Origin: an uncultured Marinilabiliaceae bacterium
GTDB lineage: Bacteria > Bacteroidota > Bacteroidia > Bacteroidales > Marinilabiliaceae
NCBI GenBank assembly: GCA_937920475.1
Contig: CALEUX010000009.1
Coordinates: 1-64,000, forward strand
Direction of reading: 5' to 3'
Length of the DNA: 64,000 nt
Both the position numbers and the translations under genes were made by a program. The notes beneath the pieces were generated by a model that saw only the letters and a list, made by a program, of their open reading frames with translations, was not told the DNA's origin and ran no database searches. Shown here one piece after another: positions 39,396-48,798 of the stretch. Numbering within the stretch: position 1 is the first letter of the stretch; each line of letters begins with the position of its first letter.

Positions 39396-42300
39396 ATGAG
39401 CGAAGAAATTCTAAAAGCCCTAATGCAACTGTTTGGCTTGCTGACCAAACAGGACGGTGGTGTGGAATCCAATGAAACGGAGTATGTTCGCACTTTTCTG
39501 AAACAGCAGCTTAATAGCGAGGCAGTTGAAGAATACTTCTCTCTTTTTTTAAGTTTTACCGAAGAGGAAAATAAAAGCCGTAATGGCGAGGAGGAAGGAA
39601 AGGTTCAACTTACTTCCATGAAAGACTCGGTAAAGATTCTCGGCATTTGCAAAAAAATTAATAAGCAGCTCAACCGCGAACAAAAAGTAGTAGTTCTGGT
39701 TCGGCTCTACGAACTTATCAGCATGGACATGAAGCTGACAGACCAGCGCATGGCCATCGTCAATACGGTTGCCGATGTTTTTAAACTGCCAAAAAACGAA
39801 ATTGTTGCCATTGAAGCTTTTGTTCTTCAAAACGATTCTGAAAAACTCGGCTTCCCGGATATTTTAATTGCTGACGACCGCGAAGTAGATAACGTTCAAT
39901 ATAAACACATTACCACTACAGGTCTGCATGGAGCCATCCTGGTTTTAAACGTTAAAAGTGCCGATTTGTACTTTATGCGTTATACTGGCGATCAGGATGT
40001 TTTTTTAAATGGCCTTATTATCAGCAACAAACGAGTTTATCTGTTCCCCCAAGGAAGTTTTATCAGAACACCCAAAGGAAAACCAATTTATTACACCGAT
40101 GTTGTAAGCCGTTTTCTGGAAGATGCTGATTCTCCTAAAATTTCGTACGAAGTTAAGAACGTTCATTTCCGCTTTAAAACAGGCGATGTTGGATTGCGTA
40201 ACATCAATATTGCCGAAGAGCAAGGGCGGCTGATTGGAATTATGGGTGCATCGGGCGCTGGTAAAACTACCCTTCTAAATGTTTTGTCAGGTATAGAAAC
40301 GCCAACTGAAGGCGAAGTTCTCATCAACAATTATAACCTGCACACCGATAAAGAAGAACTTAATGGAGTTATCGGTCTCATTCCCCAGGACGACCTGCTC
40401 ATTGAAGAGCTTACTGTTTTTGAAAATCTCTATTACAACGCCAAACTTTGTTTTAAAGATAAGGGCGAAGAGGAATTAACCAACCTTGTTAATGAAACCC
40501 TCCAAAACCTTGGACTTTTCGAGCGCCGGCACCTGAAAGTTGGTTCGCCGCTCAATAAAATGATTAGTGGTGGCCAAAGAAAACGATTGAATATTGCGCT
40601 TGAACTCATTCGCCAACCCTCAGTATTGTTTGTTGATGAACCAACATCAGGACTTTCATCACGCGATTCGGAAAACGTTATGAACCTGCTTCAGGAATTG
40701 GCGCTTAAAGGGAAATTGATTTTTGTTGTTATTCACCAGCCATCATCGGACATTTATAAAATGTTCGATAAAATGTTTATTCTCGATACAGGCGGTTACC
40801 CCGTATATTATGGTAATCCCGGCGAATCGCTTATTTATTTTAAACAACTGGATGCCCAGATTAACAGCGACCAAGGCGAATGTCCAACATGTGGCAACCT
40901 TAATCCCGAATTAATTTTCAATATCATCGATGCCAATGTTATTGATGAATATGGAAATTATACCAACAAACGAAAAGTGGCACCAGAAGAGTGGTTCCAT
41001 CATTACGAAAAAAACCATACCGTACCTGATGTTAAAACCATTCAAACATCTCCACCAAAAAGCCTGAACATTCCTTCGTGGTTTAATCAGTTTAAAATTT
41101 ACACCTTACGCGATTTTTTTGCAAAAATAAGCAACACGCAATACATTGCCCTCAACCTTTTGGAGGCACCTTTGCTAGGCTTTATTCTTGCGTATTTGGT
41201 GCGTTACATCGCCGACCCAACCTCCAGCCTTTATATTTTCCGTGAAAACGAAAACATCCCTCCATATATTTTTATGGGCATTGTGGTTGCTTTGTTTTTT
41301 GGATTAATTATTAGCGCCGAGGAAATTTTTAAAGATGCCAAAATATTAAAAAGAGAATCGTTCCTGAATCTGAGTCGCTCCAGCTATTTGAGTTCTAAAA
41401 TTTTGCTGTTGTTTACCATTTCAGCTATTCAGATGGTTCTGTTTGTGTTAGTAGCCAATAGCGTTTTGGGAATCAAAGATATGTACTTTGAATTTTGGAT
41501 TGCACTCTTCTCCATATCGGCATTTGCTAATATTCTGGGGCTGATTTTATCGGCTTCGTTTAATTCAATTGTTACCATATACATTCTTATCCCATTGGTA
41601 ATGATACCCCAGATGGTTTTAGGCGGCGCCATGTTTACTTTCGATAAGTTAAATAAAGATTTCACAAGCGTTGATAAAGTTCCGGCGGTGGCTGAATTTA
41701 TGCCATCAAGGTACGTTTACGAAGGATTAATTGTACACCAGTATAAACACAATAATTTTAAAAAGAACATTTTTGACGTTGAGCTTGAAGAGAGCAAAAG
41801 TGATTTCAAGCAGGTACATTATATACCTGAATTGCGGCAGATTTTAAACGAATGCTCTATTCATGTAATTGATGGCAAAGCAAAAAATGATAAAACGTTT
41901 GTCAATAACCTTCAGTTGATTCGGAATGAGATTACAAAAGAAATGAGGCGGGTTCCTGGTTTGCCATTTGCATTGATGGATAAACTATCGCCCGAATATT
42001 TCGATACAGCTGTTGCGGCTAGTGTAGACAACTACCTTAACGATTTGCTAAAATACTACAGAGGTGTATTTTCAAAGGCAAACTCATTAAAAGATAGGTT
42101 TATCAGCACCAATCTCGACCAGGATGCTGCCCGCTTTAACCGTATTAAGGACGATTATTTTAACGAAAGTATTTCTTCAATAGTACGAAAAGAGTTTGAG
42201 AAAAATAAAATTCTTCGCCAGGGAAATAATCTGGTACAAATGGCCGATCCTATTTACCAGATTCCCGAACCATCAGGCTTTTTATCGTTCAGAACGCACT

Positions 42301-42464
42301 TTTTTGCACCGGTTAAACACTTAGGTGGGCACTTTTTTGAAACCCTCTGGTTTAACATAACAATTGTTTGGATTTTAACTGCACTGCTTTATGCTGTACT
42401 CTACTTTGATCTTCTTAAGAAGGGGCTTAACCTTTTGGGATCAATTAAATGGAGAAAAAAGTAA
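39396..42464 (+). CDS. ABCG-type transporter with TerB-like and FHA-like N-terminus
   Basis: 1022 residues. The N-terminal helical region (about 1-150) looks TerB-like (ITRMAIVNTVADVFKL-type pattern at 110-135), then a small beta domain with DVFLNGLIISNKRVYLFPQGS (about 190-240). An ABC ATPase follows with GASGAGKTT (near 281), ISGGQRKR (near 389) and FVDEPTSG (near 410). A CPTCGN pair follows near 495. From 586 comes an ABC-2 type membrane domain of about six helices. The half-transporter layout with ATPase before membrane domain is ABCG-like. The substrate is unknown, and export is likelier than import. Confidence 0.88.
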   Translation: MSEEILKALMQLFGLLTKQDGGVESNETEYVRTFLKQQLNSEAVEEYFSLFLSFTEEENKSRNGEEEGKVQLTSMKDSVKILGICKKINKQLNREQKVVVLVRLYELISMDMKLTDQRMAIVNTVADVFKLPKNEIVAIEAFVLQNDSEKLGFPDILIADDREVDNVQYKHITTTGLHGAILVLNVKSADLYFMRYTGDQDVFLNGLIISNKRVYLFPQGSFIRTPKGKPIYYTDVVSRFLEDADSPKISYEVKNVHFRFKTGDVGLRNINIAEEQGRLIGIMGASGAGKTTLLNVLSGIETPTEGEVLINNYNLHTDKEELNGVIGLIPQDDLLIEELTVFENLYYNAKLCFKDKGEEELTNLVNETLQNLGLFERRHLKVGSPLNKMISGGQRKRLNIALELIRQPSVLFVDEPTSGLSSRDSENVMNLLQELALKGKLIFVVIHQPSSDIYKMFDKMFILDTGGYPVYYGNPGESLIYFKQLDAQINSDQGECPTCGNLNPELIFNIIDANVIDEYGNYTNKRKVAPEEWFHHYEKNHTVPDVKTIQTSPPKSLNIPSWFNQFKIYTLRDFFAKISNTQYIALNLLEAPLLGFILAYLVRYIADPTSSLYIFRENENIPPYIFMGIVVALFFGLIISAEEIFKDAKILKRESFLNLSRSSYLSSKILLLFTISAIQMVLFVLVANSVLGIKDMYFEFWIALFSISAFANILGLILSASFNSIVTIYILIPLVMIPQMVLGGAMFTFDKLNKDFTSVDKVPAVAEFMPSRYVYEGLIVHQYKHNNFKKNIFDVELEESKSDFKQVHYIPELRQILNECSIHVIDGKAKNDKTFVNNLQLIRNEITKEMRRVPGLPFALMDKLSPEYFDTAVAASVDNYLNDLLKYYRGVFSKANSLKDRFISTNLDQDAARFNRIKDDYFNESISSIVRKEFEKNKILRQGNNLVQMADPIYQIPEPSGFLSFRTHFFAPVKHLGGHFFETLWFNITIVWILTALLYAVLYFDLLKKGLNLLGSIKWRKK

Positions 42465-42522
42465 CTTTTATTTTTCATAATAGTATAAAAGACAATATTT
42501 GAAAACTTTAAATCGCTTTATC

Positions 42523-43440
42523 ATGTTGAAGAAATTATTTTATTTTTTGTTAATACTATCCGGAACACAGTTATTTATCAGCTGCGGCGGTTGTTCGGAT
42601 AAAAAATCAAAAAGCGGCGATGCTCTTACGCTCAATGATTCACTAATTAGTGATGCGCCGTTGAAATTATCGGAAGATATTATGGGAGAAGTTATTCAAA
42701 ACATTTCTTCGCCTGTTGAAATGGCTAACCTTATTAAATCATCGGGAGCAGAATTTTCGCAGCGCATTTTAAATAACCCCGACAATGTTTCAAGGTACGA
42801 AACATCTTATAAAAGAGCTTTAAATCTGGGCGTTTTTAGTGCCGATTTGGGCTACATTAACATTTACGATAAAAATAATGTGGTTGTGTCTTACCTTTTA
42901 GCGGTTAAAAATCTGGCCGATGGTATCAGGGTTGGGCAATTTTTCGATTTTAATGCACTGCGCCGTATGGCCTCCAACTCAACCAACCTCGACTCGCTGA
43001 TGGAAATGTCGGTAACCAGTTTCAATAAAATGGACTCTTACCTGCGCGATCAGAACCGCAGCAACGTTAGTACACTAATCGTAACCGGAACCTGGATTGA
43101 AGGGCTTTATATTGCTTCAAGCGTTGTTAAGGAAACAAAAAGCAAAGAGTTAGCCATTCGTATTGCTGAACAAAAAAATATCATCGATATTCTTGAAATC
43201 ATCTTAAGTAACTATATTAGCGAACCCAATTTTGCTACGTTGGTTGAAGATATTCGAGAGTTAAAGGCTGCTTATGCCCCCATCAGAATAACTACCGAGT
43301 TGGCAGAACCAAAGAGAATTGAGAAAGATGGTACACTTATTGTAATTCAGGATGAAATAAGCACTGTTCACTATACCGAGGAGCAACTGGCTACTATTAT
43401 GGATCTTATTTCTAAAATTCGTAATAAAATTGTTGAGTAG
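42523..43440 (+). CDS. Lipoprotein of unknown family
   Basis: 305 residues from the ATG at 42523; the frame can be extended only to a TTG at 42499. A hydrophobic start ends in the lipobox LFISC, followed by a Gly/Cys-rich run. The rest is mainly helical with no motif I recognise. Segments such as FSADLGYINIYD and ADGIRVGQFFDF recall other uncharacterised Bacteroidota lipoproteins. As the last clear member of the second operon it may act outside the membrane with the ABC transporter. That link is inferred from order only. Confidence 0.75.
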   Translation: MLKKLFYFLLILSGTQLFISCGGCSDKKSKSGDALTLNDSLISDAPLKLSEDIMGEVIQNISSPVEMANLIKSSGAEFSQRILNNPDNVSRYETSYKRALNLGVFSADLGYINIYDKNNVVVSYLLAVKNLADGIRVGQFFDFNALRRMASNSTNLDSLMEMSVTSFNKMDSYLRDQNRSNVSTLIVTGTWIEGLYIASSVVKETKSKELAIRIAEQKNIIDILEIILSNYISEPNFATLVEDIRELKAAYAPIRITTELAEPKRIEKDGTLIVIQDEISTVHYTEEQLATIMDLISKIRNKIVE

Positions 43441-43465
43441 TTTTGCATAGATAATCCATGCAAAA
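43441..43465 (+). terminator. Hairpin directly after the lipoprotein gene
   Basis: A perfect eight-base stem TTTTGCAT/ATGCAAAA with a nine-base loop begins at the base after the stop codon. There is no T-run beyond it, so it may be a weak terminator or an mRNA 3'-end protector. A palindrome GTTAC-aa-GTAAC lies at 43501-43512. Confidence 0.4.
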
Positions 43466-43552
43466 AGTTAGAAGATAAAATCGTGAAATTAAAACCGGCT
43501 GTTACAAGTAACCGCTTGTTTTATTTGACCTTAACAAACAAATATTGACAAT

Positions 43553-44005
43553 ATGAAAAAAGTATTATTAGGCTTAATACTTGTACTTTCAATAAGTTCT
43601 TTCAGCGCCTCGGCACAACAGTGTGATGAATCGCTTAAGAAACAGGCTTTGAAAGAAATGGGAGACAGCCAATACATCAAAGACTTTTCCATTGATTTGC
43701 GAAAAGCCAAAAAAGATATGAAAACAGGCTTTGTAAAATTTTCTGTGATTTTGCACAGTCGCAACCAATATAGATTTACAGTTGTTAACCACCCCGGTAA
43801 TCCAGAAGAGGTTGTAATGCAATTGTTTGATGGTGACCGCATGCTAATCAGCAATTTTGAAGGTGGAAAAATAACAAAAGCCCCTGATTTTGTTTGCCGC
43901 ACCACCAAGGTTTACCACCTCACCTTTTCGTTCCGTAGCGGTGAAGAGGGTTGTGCCGAGGCTGTAATTTCTTTAGTAAAACAGTATGCAGAAGGTGAAT
44001 TATAA
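43553..44005 (+). CDS. Small exported protein of unknown function
   Basis: 150 residues. A signal peptide (MKKVLLGLILVLSISSFSASAQ) is followed by a mature domain with three cysteines (QQCDES, DFVCRTT, EEGCAEA) and beta-rich stretches (KFSVILHSRNQYRFTVV). Disulfide bonding is possible, as it would be in the periplasm. I know no named family. It is 112 bases after the lipoprotein gene with a hairpin between them, so it may be the tail of the second operon or a separate unit. Confidence 0.75.
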   Translation: MKKVLLGLILVLSISSFSASAQQCDESLKKQALKEMGDSQYIKDFSIDLRKAKKDMKTGFVKFSVILHSRNQYRFTVVNHPGNPEEVVMQLFDGDRMLISNFEGGKITKAPDFVCRTTKVYHLTFSFRSGEEGCAEAVISLVKQYAEGEL

Positions 44006-44018
44006 TAGTCCTTTACAC

Positions 44019-44146
44019 AAACAAAAAGAGGCCGTCTCAAAAGTCAGAGACACCCTCTTTTTATTCGTACTCCTACCCGAGTAGTTTTTCAAATACTCAA
44101 TTTTCAGAGCCTTAAAAAAACTTATGAGACAGCCTCTTTTTGTTTT
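44019..44146. repeat. Nested inverted repeat / bidirectional terminator
   Basis: Three copies of one unit occur here. AACAAAAAGAGGCCGTCTCA (44020-44039) pairs with its near-complement CTCTTTTT-type arm at 44047-44061 and also with GAGACAGCCTCTTTTTGTT at 44127-44145. The first pairing makes a stem with a T-run, as in an intrinsic terminator. The outer pairing spans 128 bases. The genes on both sides converge on it. The outer arms also look like the ends of a small mobile element. T-runs in both directions suit two-way termination. Confidence 0.7.
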
Positions 44147-44177
44147 ATATCAATTAGTCTGGAATATTGTCCTTAGG

Positions 44178-45458
44178 TCAGTCTCTGGCTTTTTTAATCA
44201 TACCCAAAGTAAGCCAGCCCAGTAAAAGAATTATTACAATCATAACTCCCCAAAGCCAGAATTCATTTATTACTCTTGGTTTTTGGGGTAAATCATTACT
44301 TCGAAGGCTAATTTCATCTCCCAATAGGATTGTTCCGGCATTATCAGGAATATTCTCCGGGAAGCGCTCAATATCATAAGAAACTTTATAAGCCAGCTTA
44401 TTCCCATAATATAAAAAATAGGTGGTTTGAGGCTGAAATCGTGCAATTAAATAATGGTATAACCCTTTAACTTCAACAGAATCTATTGTTAATGGCTGAT
44501 TGTTCTGATTATCTATTACCAGCCTCATGCGCGAAACCATTGTATTTGGTAATGAAAACCCATTATTCTCAAAAGAGGAGACTGTACCATTGGCAACAGT
44601 TACATAATTATGTCTCCACCCCTGCTCTGTTTTAATGCTGTCGGTTAAACTGCGAATTGTTACCGGGCGGTAAAAATCAAAATCATTACCTACAAATACC
44701 TTTACAAGAGCAACAGGAATCTTGTTTTCAAACTCTAAATTAATTATGGTTTGCTTACGTTCCTTATCATCCGTTATTTCCTTATTCTTAACCTTAACAG
44801 GATTATAGATTCCCCCTTCAACCTGATTTAAGCTTACTTTAGCATATGAAAATAAAGGATTCTCACTACTTTTTACACATAAACGATAAAACTGATATCG
44901 CGAATCGGGAATGACAACACGAGTAAATTTATAATCAGTAAGGTCATTTTGTATCGACAAAATGCGATAATTATTCACAATACCAAACCATTCTTTTTGG
45001 TTATGACTTCCTTCCAGTGAAATTTTCCAATCAAAATTAGTACAACCAAAACTTAAGTCTATTTGGTTAATTAATTCGTCGGATTTCAAATCAAATGTAA
45101 AAAAATAGCCATCGGCATTATGAGATTTATTCACTAATTGAAACGGTACATCTTTATAAACAATTTTACCTGAAGAGCGCTTTAAAATGTAGGGCGCTTC
45201 AATTGTATCTCCTACATCTGAAAAACCATATATTCGTATGTCTGATAAATCATTATTTAGCTTCGAAAATATATCCTCCGGTAATTGAACCTTATGCCAT
45301 TGACCATCAACTCCGTTTAATGGCCGATTAAAGCTGTAATCAGTTATCTGGCCTTGTAGGTTAAGAGGAACAGCTATAAAACTTATTGCGAATAAAAATT
45401 GAATCAATCTCGTCATCATAAAATGTTGTTTATATTTTGGATTAGTCAATAAAATCAA
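44178..45458 (-). CDS. DUF3999-family membrane protein
   Basis: 426 residues with a signal peptide, a long beta-rich exported part and one C-terminal membrane helix (LWGVMIVIILLLGWLTLGMI). Discoidin/jellyroll-like strands such as DGQWHKVQLPEDIFSKL and ISLEGSHNQKEWFG occur. The family DUF3999 is usually encoded next to a DUF2339 protein, as here with an eight-base gap. The function is unknown. The pair could work in envelope assembly, but that is a guess. Confidence 0.82.
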   Translation of the reverse strand: MILLTNPKYKQHFMMTRLIQFLFAISFIAVPLNLQGQITDYSFNRPLNGVDGQWHKVQLPEDIFSKLNNDLSDIRIYGFSDVGDTIEAPYILKRSSGKIVYKDVPFQLVNKSHNADGYFFTFDLKSDELINQIDLSFGCTNFDWKISLEGSHNQKEWFGIVNNYRILSIQNDLTDYKFTRVVIPDSRYQFYRLCVKSSENPLFSYAKVSLNQVEGGIYNPVKVKNKEITDDKERKQTIINLEFENKIPVALVKVFVGNDFDFYRPVTIRSLTDSIKTEQGWRHNYVTVANGTVSSFENNGFSLPNTMVSRMRLVIDNQNNQPLTIDSVEVKGLYHYLIARFQPQTTYFLYYGNKLAYKVSYDIERFPENIPDNAGTILLGDEISLRSNDLPQKPRVINEFWLWGVMIVIILLLGWLTLGMIKKARD

Positions 45459-45466
45459 CCCATTTT

Positions 45467-47833
45467 CTATTCCTCAGATATTAGGTGACGGTATTTGTTG
45501 TACAAAAATGAAATTCCCAACAGCAATAAACCCAACGAAACAAAAACAATGGTTTTAGCAATGGTATCAAGATGGGCGATATCGTAGAAAAACAGTTTTA
45601 AGAGAGTGCCTCCAAATAAAACAATGGCAGCCACACGTAAATAAGATTTTTTCTTCCAAATACCCAGAGCTACCATCAATAACGCATAAACACCCCATAA
45701 TATGCTTAACCCAAGTTTATAGGATTGGGTTAACCCTGCCAGGTCCATCCAATGAATCAATTCGCTGCTTGCAACCCACAATATTGCTAAATGAGTTAAT
45801 AAAATGAACGGTTTATTTAGGTTTTCACGAACCACGTTGGCACGAATTGTTTTGTAAAATGCCATCATTAATAACCCGAAGAAAAGTAATGATATATAAC
45901 GAATTGCAATGTGCATGATTCCCCTGTTATAATATTCGGCCAGAGTTTGATTAATATAGGTTTCGCGTAAATCGCTGAAGTAATAAAGGCTGCTTAATAA
46001 AAACACAAGAACAAGCAGTAAATTAATAATCAGGATTATATATGTTAAAACCTGACTTTTAATTTTAGATATATTAATAAACGAAACCAGCGCAAAAAAC
46101 AATAAACTATAATTAATGAGCCAAACTACTTTAAAATCTCTTAAACTATAATTGTAGTAATAACTTGGATAATCTTGATTTTCATTATTTATAACCAATG
46201 ATGAATCGGTAAATAATTGTCCCCAATAGGTTGCTATTTCAAGCCGGAATGAATAATAAGAAACAATAACCAGAATGGCACCCATCATAAAACTGGCTAT
46301 AATTTTTAAGGTGTCGTTGGTAAAAGCTGAAGGATATTGTGCTTTTCGGTTAAAATAGTTCATAAAGACAAAAGCCACAATGAATAAAACTGAAGACAAA
46401 AACTGAATATTGAGCAAAAAGGAAACTTTTGTTTCGGGATAATTCGGATTATAATTATCGTATACCAAAGCCCAGTCGTGTATAATACTGATAAAAGCCA
46501 AAATCATTAATGGATAGGCAATTTTTTCATATACTTGGATGGCATTAGCACGTCCTATCCAGAAAAGCAACGTGGCCTCTCCTACCCATAAAAGGGTTAC
46601 CCAATTGCCATCTAATTGAACAGGAATGGCTATGGTTATGAAAATTAAAACCAGACCGGAAACGAAGTATAAAAGTTGTTTGTCGCCTAAATTCTTTCGG
46701 TAAATAAGAGTTGCCACAATAAAGTGAATTACTGCATTGGCGAGAGTAAAAAGGCCAAGCAACTTTTCTCCACCGGCAATATCGTTTACAAGCGAATAGC
46801 CAAAACCGTAAAAAATAAAAGAGTTTGACAAAACCTGCAGCATGTCACCAACATTGAGTTTCTCTTTTTGTAGAACTTTAAATGCTAAGAAAATAACATA
46901 AAAAATAATGAAAAATACGGTCAAAAAACTAAACGCAAGGGCTATTTGCTTTTGTGCGCCAAATCGGAAAAAGAACCACGAAGCATAAATTAACCAGGTA
47001 AAAATAAACGCAGAATAATAAAGCGGTTTCCAATATTTATGAAACGCTATTATTAAAATTCCAATATTGATAATGGCAGTATAAGTAAATAAAACTGCCA
47101 CCCGGCCTGAGCCATCGCTTAACAAAAATGGTACGGCATATGCACCCACCAAGCCAATAAGGGCAATAACCTGTCGGTTATAATTTAATGATGCAGCCAC
47201 AGCAAACGAAGTAAAGACCACCATCATTGCAAAGGCTGCAATTTGAGGAATTAACTGGTAAAAACTGTAACTGGCATAAGTAATAAAATACATCATGGCC
47301 AATGCCCCACTCACCAAAACAGCACTAAAATTCAGATAGTTTTTTTTCAAATAAACTCCTGTACCCAGCATGGCCAAACTAAAAATATAACCTAAAATTA
47401 TTCGTGCAAGCGGGCTTATAATTTGGTGGTCGATGGCATATTTTGCACCAATGGCAACACCAATTACCGTAATAACAATTCCTATTTTGCTAATTAAATT
47501 CTCGCCAATAAACTTTTCAATATTAGATTTTGAAGAAAGCGTAGTGGTTGTTGATGGCTTAATACTTTTGGGCTCATCGGAAATTTTAGAAACTCTCTCC
47601 TGCTCAATTACAGGGCCTTTAACACTTAAAGTTGGTGGTTGATGACTCAGAACTTCGGATTTAACTACTGTTTCATCGCAAAAAGAGGATGCTATATCCT
47701 CATTACCTATAAGTTCAATTTTCTTTATCTCTTGCTTTAAATTATCAACTTCTTTAAAAAAATCGACTTGTTTCTTTTCAAGATATTCAAGTCGGGTTAA
47801 AAGTTGATTCAGTTTTTCCTGATTGTTGTTCAT
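45467..47833 (-). CDS. DUF2339-family multi-span membrane protein
   Basis: 788 residues: a short N-terminal coiled coil (about 1-25), a linker, then a long membrane domain of more than twenty helices. The ENLISKIGIVITVIGVAIGAKYAID entry, in part, is the landmark of DUF2339. Motifs include FLLSDGSGRVAVLFTY and LLWVGEATLLFWIGR. No function is established to my knowledge. It is co-transcribed with the DUF3999 gene downstream of it on the minus strand. Confidence 0.85.
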   Translation of the reverse strand: MNNNQEKLNQLLTRLEYLEKKQVDFFKEVDNLKQEIKKIELIGNEDIASSFCDETVVKSEVLSHQPPTLSVKGPVIEQERVSKISDEPKSIKPSTTTTLSSKSNIEKFIGENLISKIGIVITVIGVAIGAKYAIDHQIISPLARIILGYIFSLAMLGTGVYLKKNYLNFSAVLVSGALAMMYFITYASYSFYQLIPQIAAFAMMVVFTSFAVAASLNYNRQVIALIGLVGAYAVPFLLSDGSGRVAVLFTYTAIINIGILIIAFHKYWKPLYYSAFIFTWLIYASWFFFRFGAQKQIALAFSFLTVFFIIFYVIFLAFKVLQKEKLNVGDMLQVLSNSFIFYGFGYSLVNDIAGGEKLLGLFTLANAVIHFIVATLIYRKNLGDKQLLYFVSGLVLIFITIAIPVQLDGNWVTLLWVGEATLLFWIGRANAIQVYEKIAYPLMILAFISIIHDWALVYDNYNPNYPETKVSFLLNIQFLSSVLFIVAFVFMNYFNRKAQYPSAFTNDTLKIIASFMMGAILVIVSYYSFRLEIATYWGQLFTDSSLVINNENQDYPSYYYNYSLRDFKVVWLINYSLLFFALVSFINISKIKSQVLTYIILIINLLLVLVFLLSSLYYFSDLRETYINQTLAEYYNRGIMHIAIRYISLLFFGLLMMAFYKTIRANVVRENLNKPFILLTHLAILWVASSELIHWMDLAGLTQSYKLGLSILWGVYALLMVALGIWKKKSYLRVAAIVLFGGTLLKLFFYDIAHLDTIAKTIVFVSLGLLLLGISFLYNKYRHLISEE

Positions 47834-47902
47834 AAATATGGGTTAAGGCTCTGTTTTGCTATATATCTTTTGTTCGGTATGCTCATAATTCTGTATCAAA
47901 GA

Positions 47903-48553
47903 TTATTCAACTATTAAATAACCCACAACATTTAACATTATGAACAACATGCCGCTAATAAACATTAAAAATAAGATAAAGGTTTTAACTTCAACCAACT
48001 CCCTTCCCTCTTTTAAAATCAACTTATGAAAATTTGGCAATGCAATGGTTAACAGTCCGCACAAAAAAATGGATGAAGTGCCAATTTTTCCACCAATACC
48101 TAAGGGTAAAGCCTGATTATGACCGGTAAAGAAATGGTAAACATCGTGAATAACCAGCGAATTCCAAGCAACTATAACAGCAACAACAGTGCTCAAACGA
48201 AACGGCGCTCCTCCCTGATTTTGCCTTTTGACAATTTCCATTGGTTTTTGAGTTATTGGATTATTGAGAAAACCTGTATTCTCAATCATTTCCAGTAAAT
48301 CATCAATGCTTTTCGTGGTATAAAATTCAAGCTGCTTTTTATATGTTTCAACCTTATGGTGGAAACGAATTCCATTCCCTCCAAATCCTTTAACAATTTC
48401 TATGTTAACAATATCGGCTGGAGTAAATACAAAACTACCAAGGAATGAAACATGCAAATCGAGCCGGTTTTCTGATACTATCAATTTTGCAAATGGCCAG
48501 ATTGCTTTACCAACTCCCACTTTGGCACCTCCGGTAATTTCGATTTGTTTCAT
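47903..48553 (-). CDS. Small membrane protein with PH-like N-terminal part
   Basis: 216 residues. The first half has short beta strands (KLIVSENRLDLHVSFLGSFVFTP, in part, and IVNIEIVKGFGGNGIRFHH) like a bacterial PH domain. The second half has three or four likely membrane helices (for example STVVAVIVAWNSLV and FILFLMFISGMLFIML). I do not recognise a named family. It precedes the DUF2339 gene on the minus strand by 69 bases, so the three may be one operon. Confidence 0.7.
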   Translation of the reverse strand: MKQIEITGGAKVGVGKAIWPFAKLIVSENRLDLHVSFLGSFVFTPADIVNIEIVKGFGGNGIRFHHKVETYKKQLEFYTTKSIDDLLEMIENTGFLNNPITQKPMEIVKRQNQGGAPFRLSTVVAVIVAWNSLVIHDVYHFFTGHNQALPLGIGGKIGTSSIFLCGLLTIALPNFHKLILKEGRELVEVKTFILFLMFISGMLFIMLNVVGYLIVE

Positions 48554-48798
48554 AGTTTTGGATATTAGGTTAATACAAATATAACAAAGTAACTTAAATA
48601 AACCGGGTTCTTTTTATGTTGGCTTATTTTGGCTCTTTCATTAATTAACACAAAACAATTTGCTATTCAGAAATAGATTTTGTAACATCAAACCATTATA
48701 AATCGTAGAAAAACAAAGCCGTTTGGATACATAGGGGATGATGACTTCGAAGTTTTGGGCGGTTATGCAAAAGAAATACATCAACAAATTTTTGAAAA
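48554..48798. other. Divergent gap upstream of lytic transglycosylase
   Basis: Both flanking genes point away. A minus-strand -7 candidate lies at 48576-48583. For the plus-strand gene no clear box is seen. No RNA gene or strong hairpin was found. Confidence 0.45.
48576..48583 (-). promoter_or_regulatory. Candidate -7 box of the minus-strand unit 48553 to 44178
   Basis: On the minus strand the octamer reads TATATTTG, fitting TAnnTTTG, 22 bases before the start codon. No matching -33 element at usual spacing. Confidence 0.25.
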
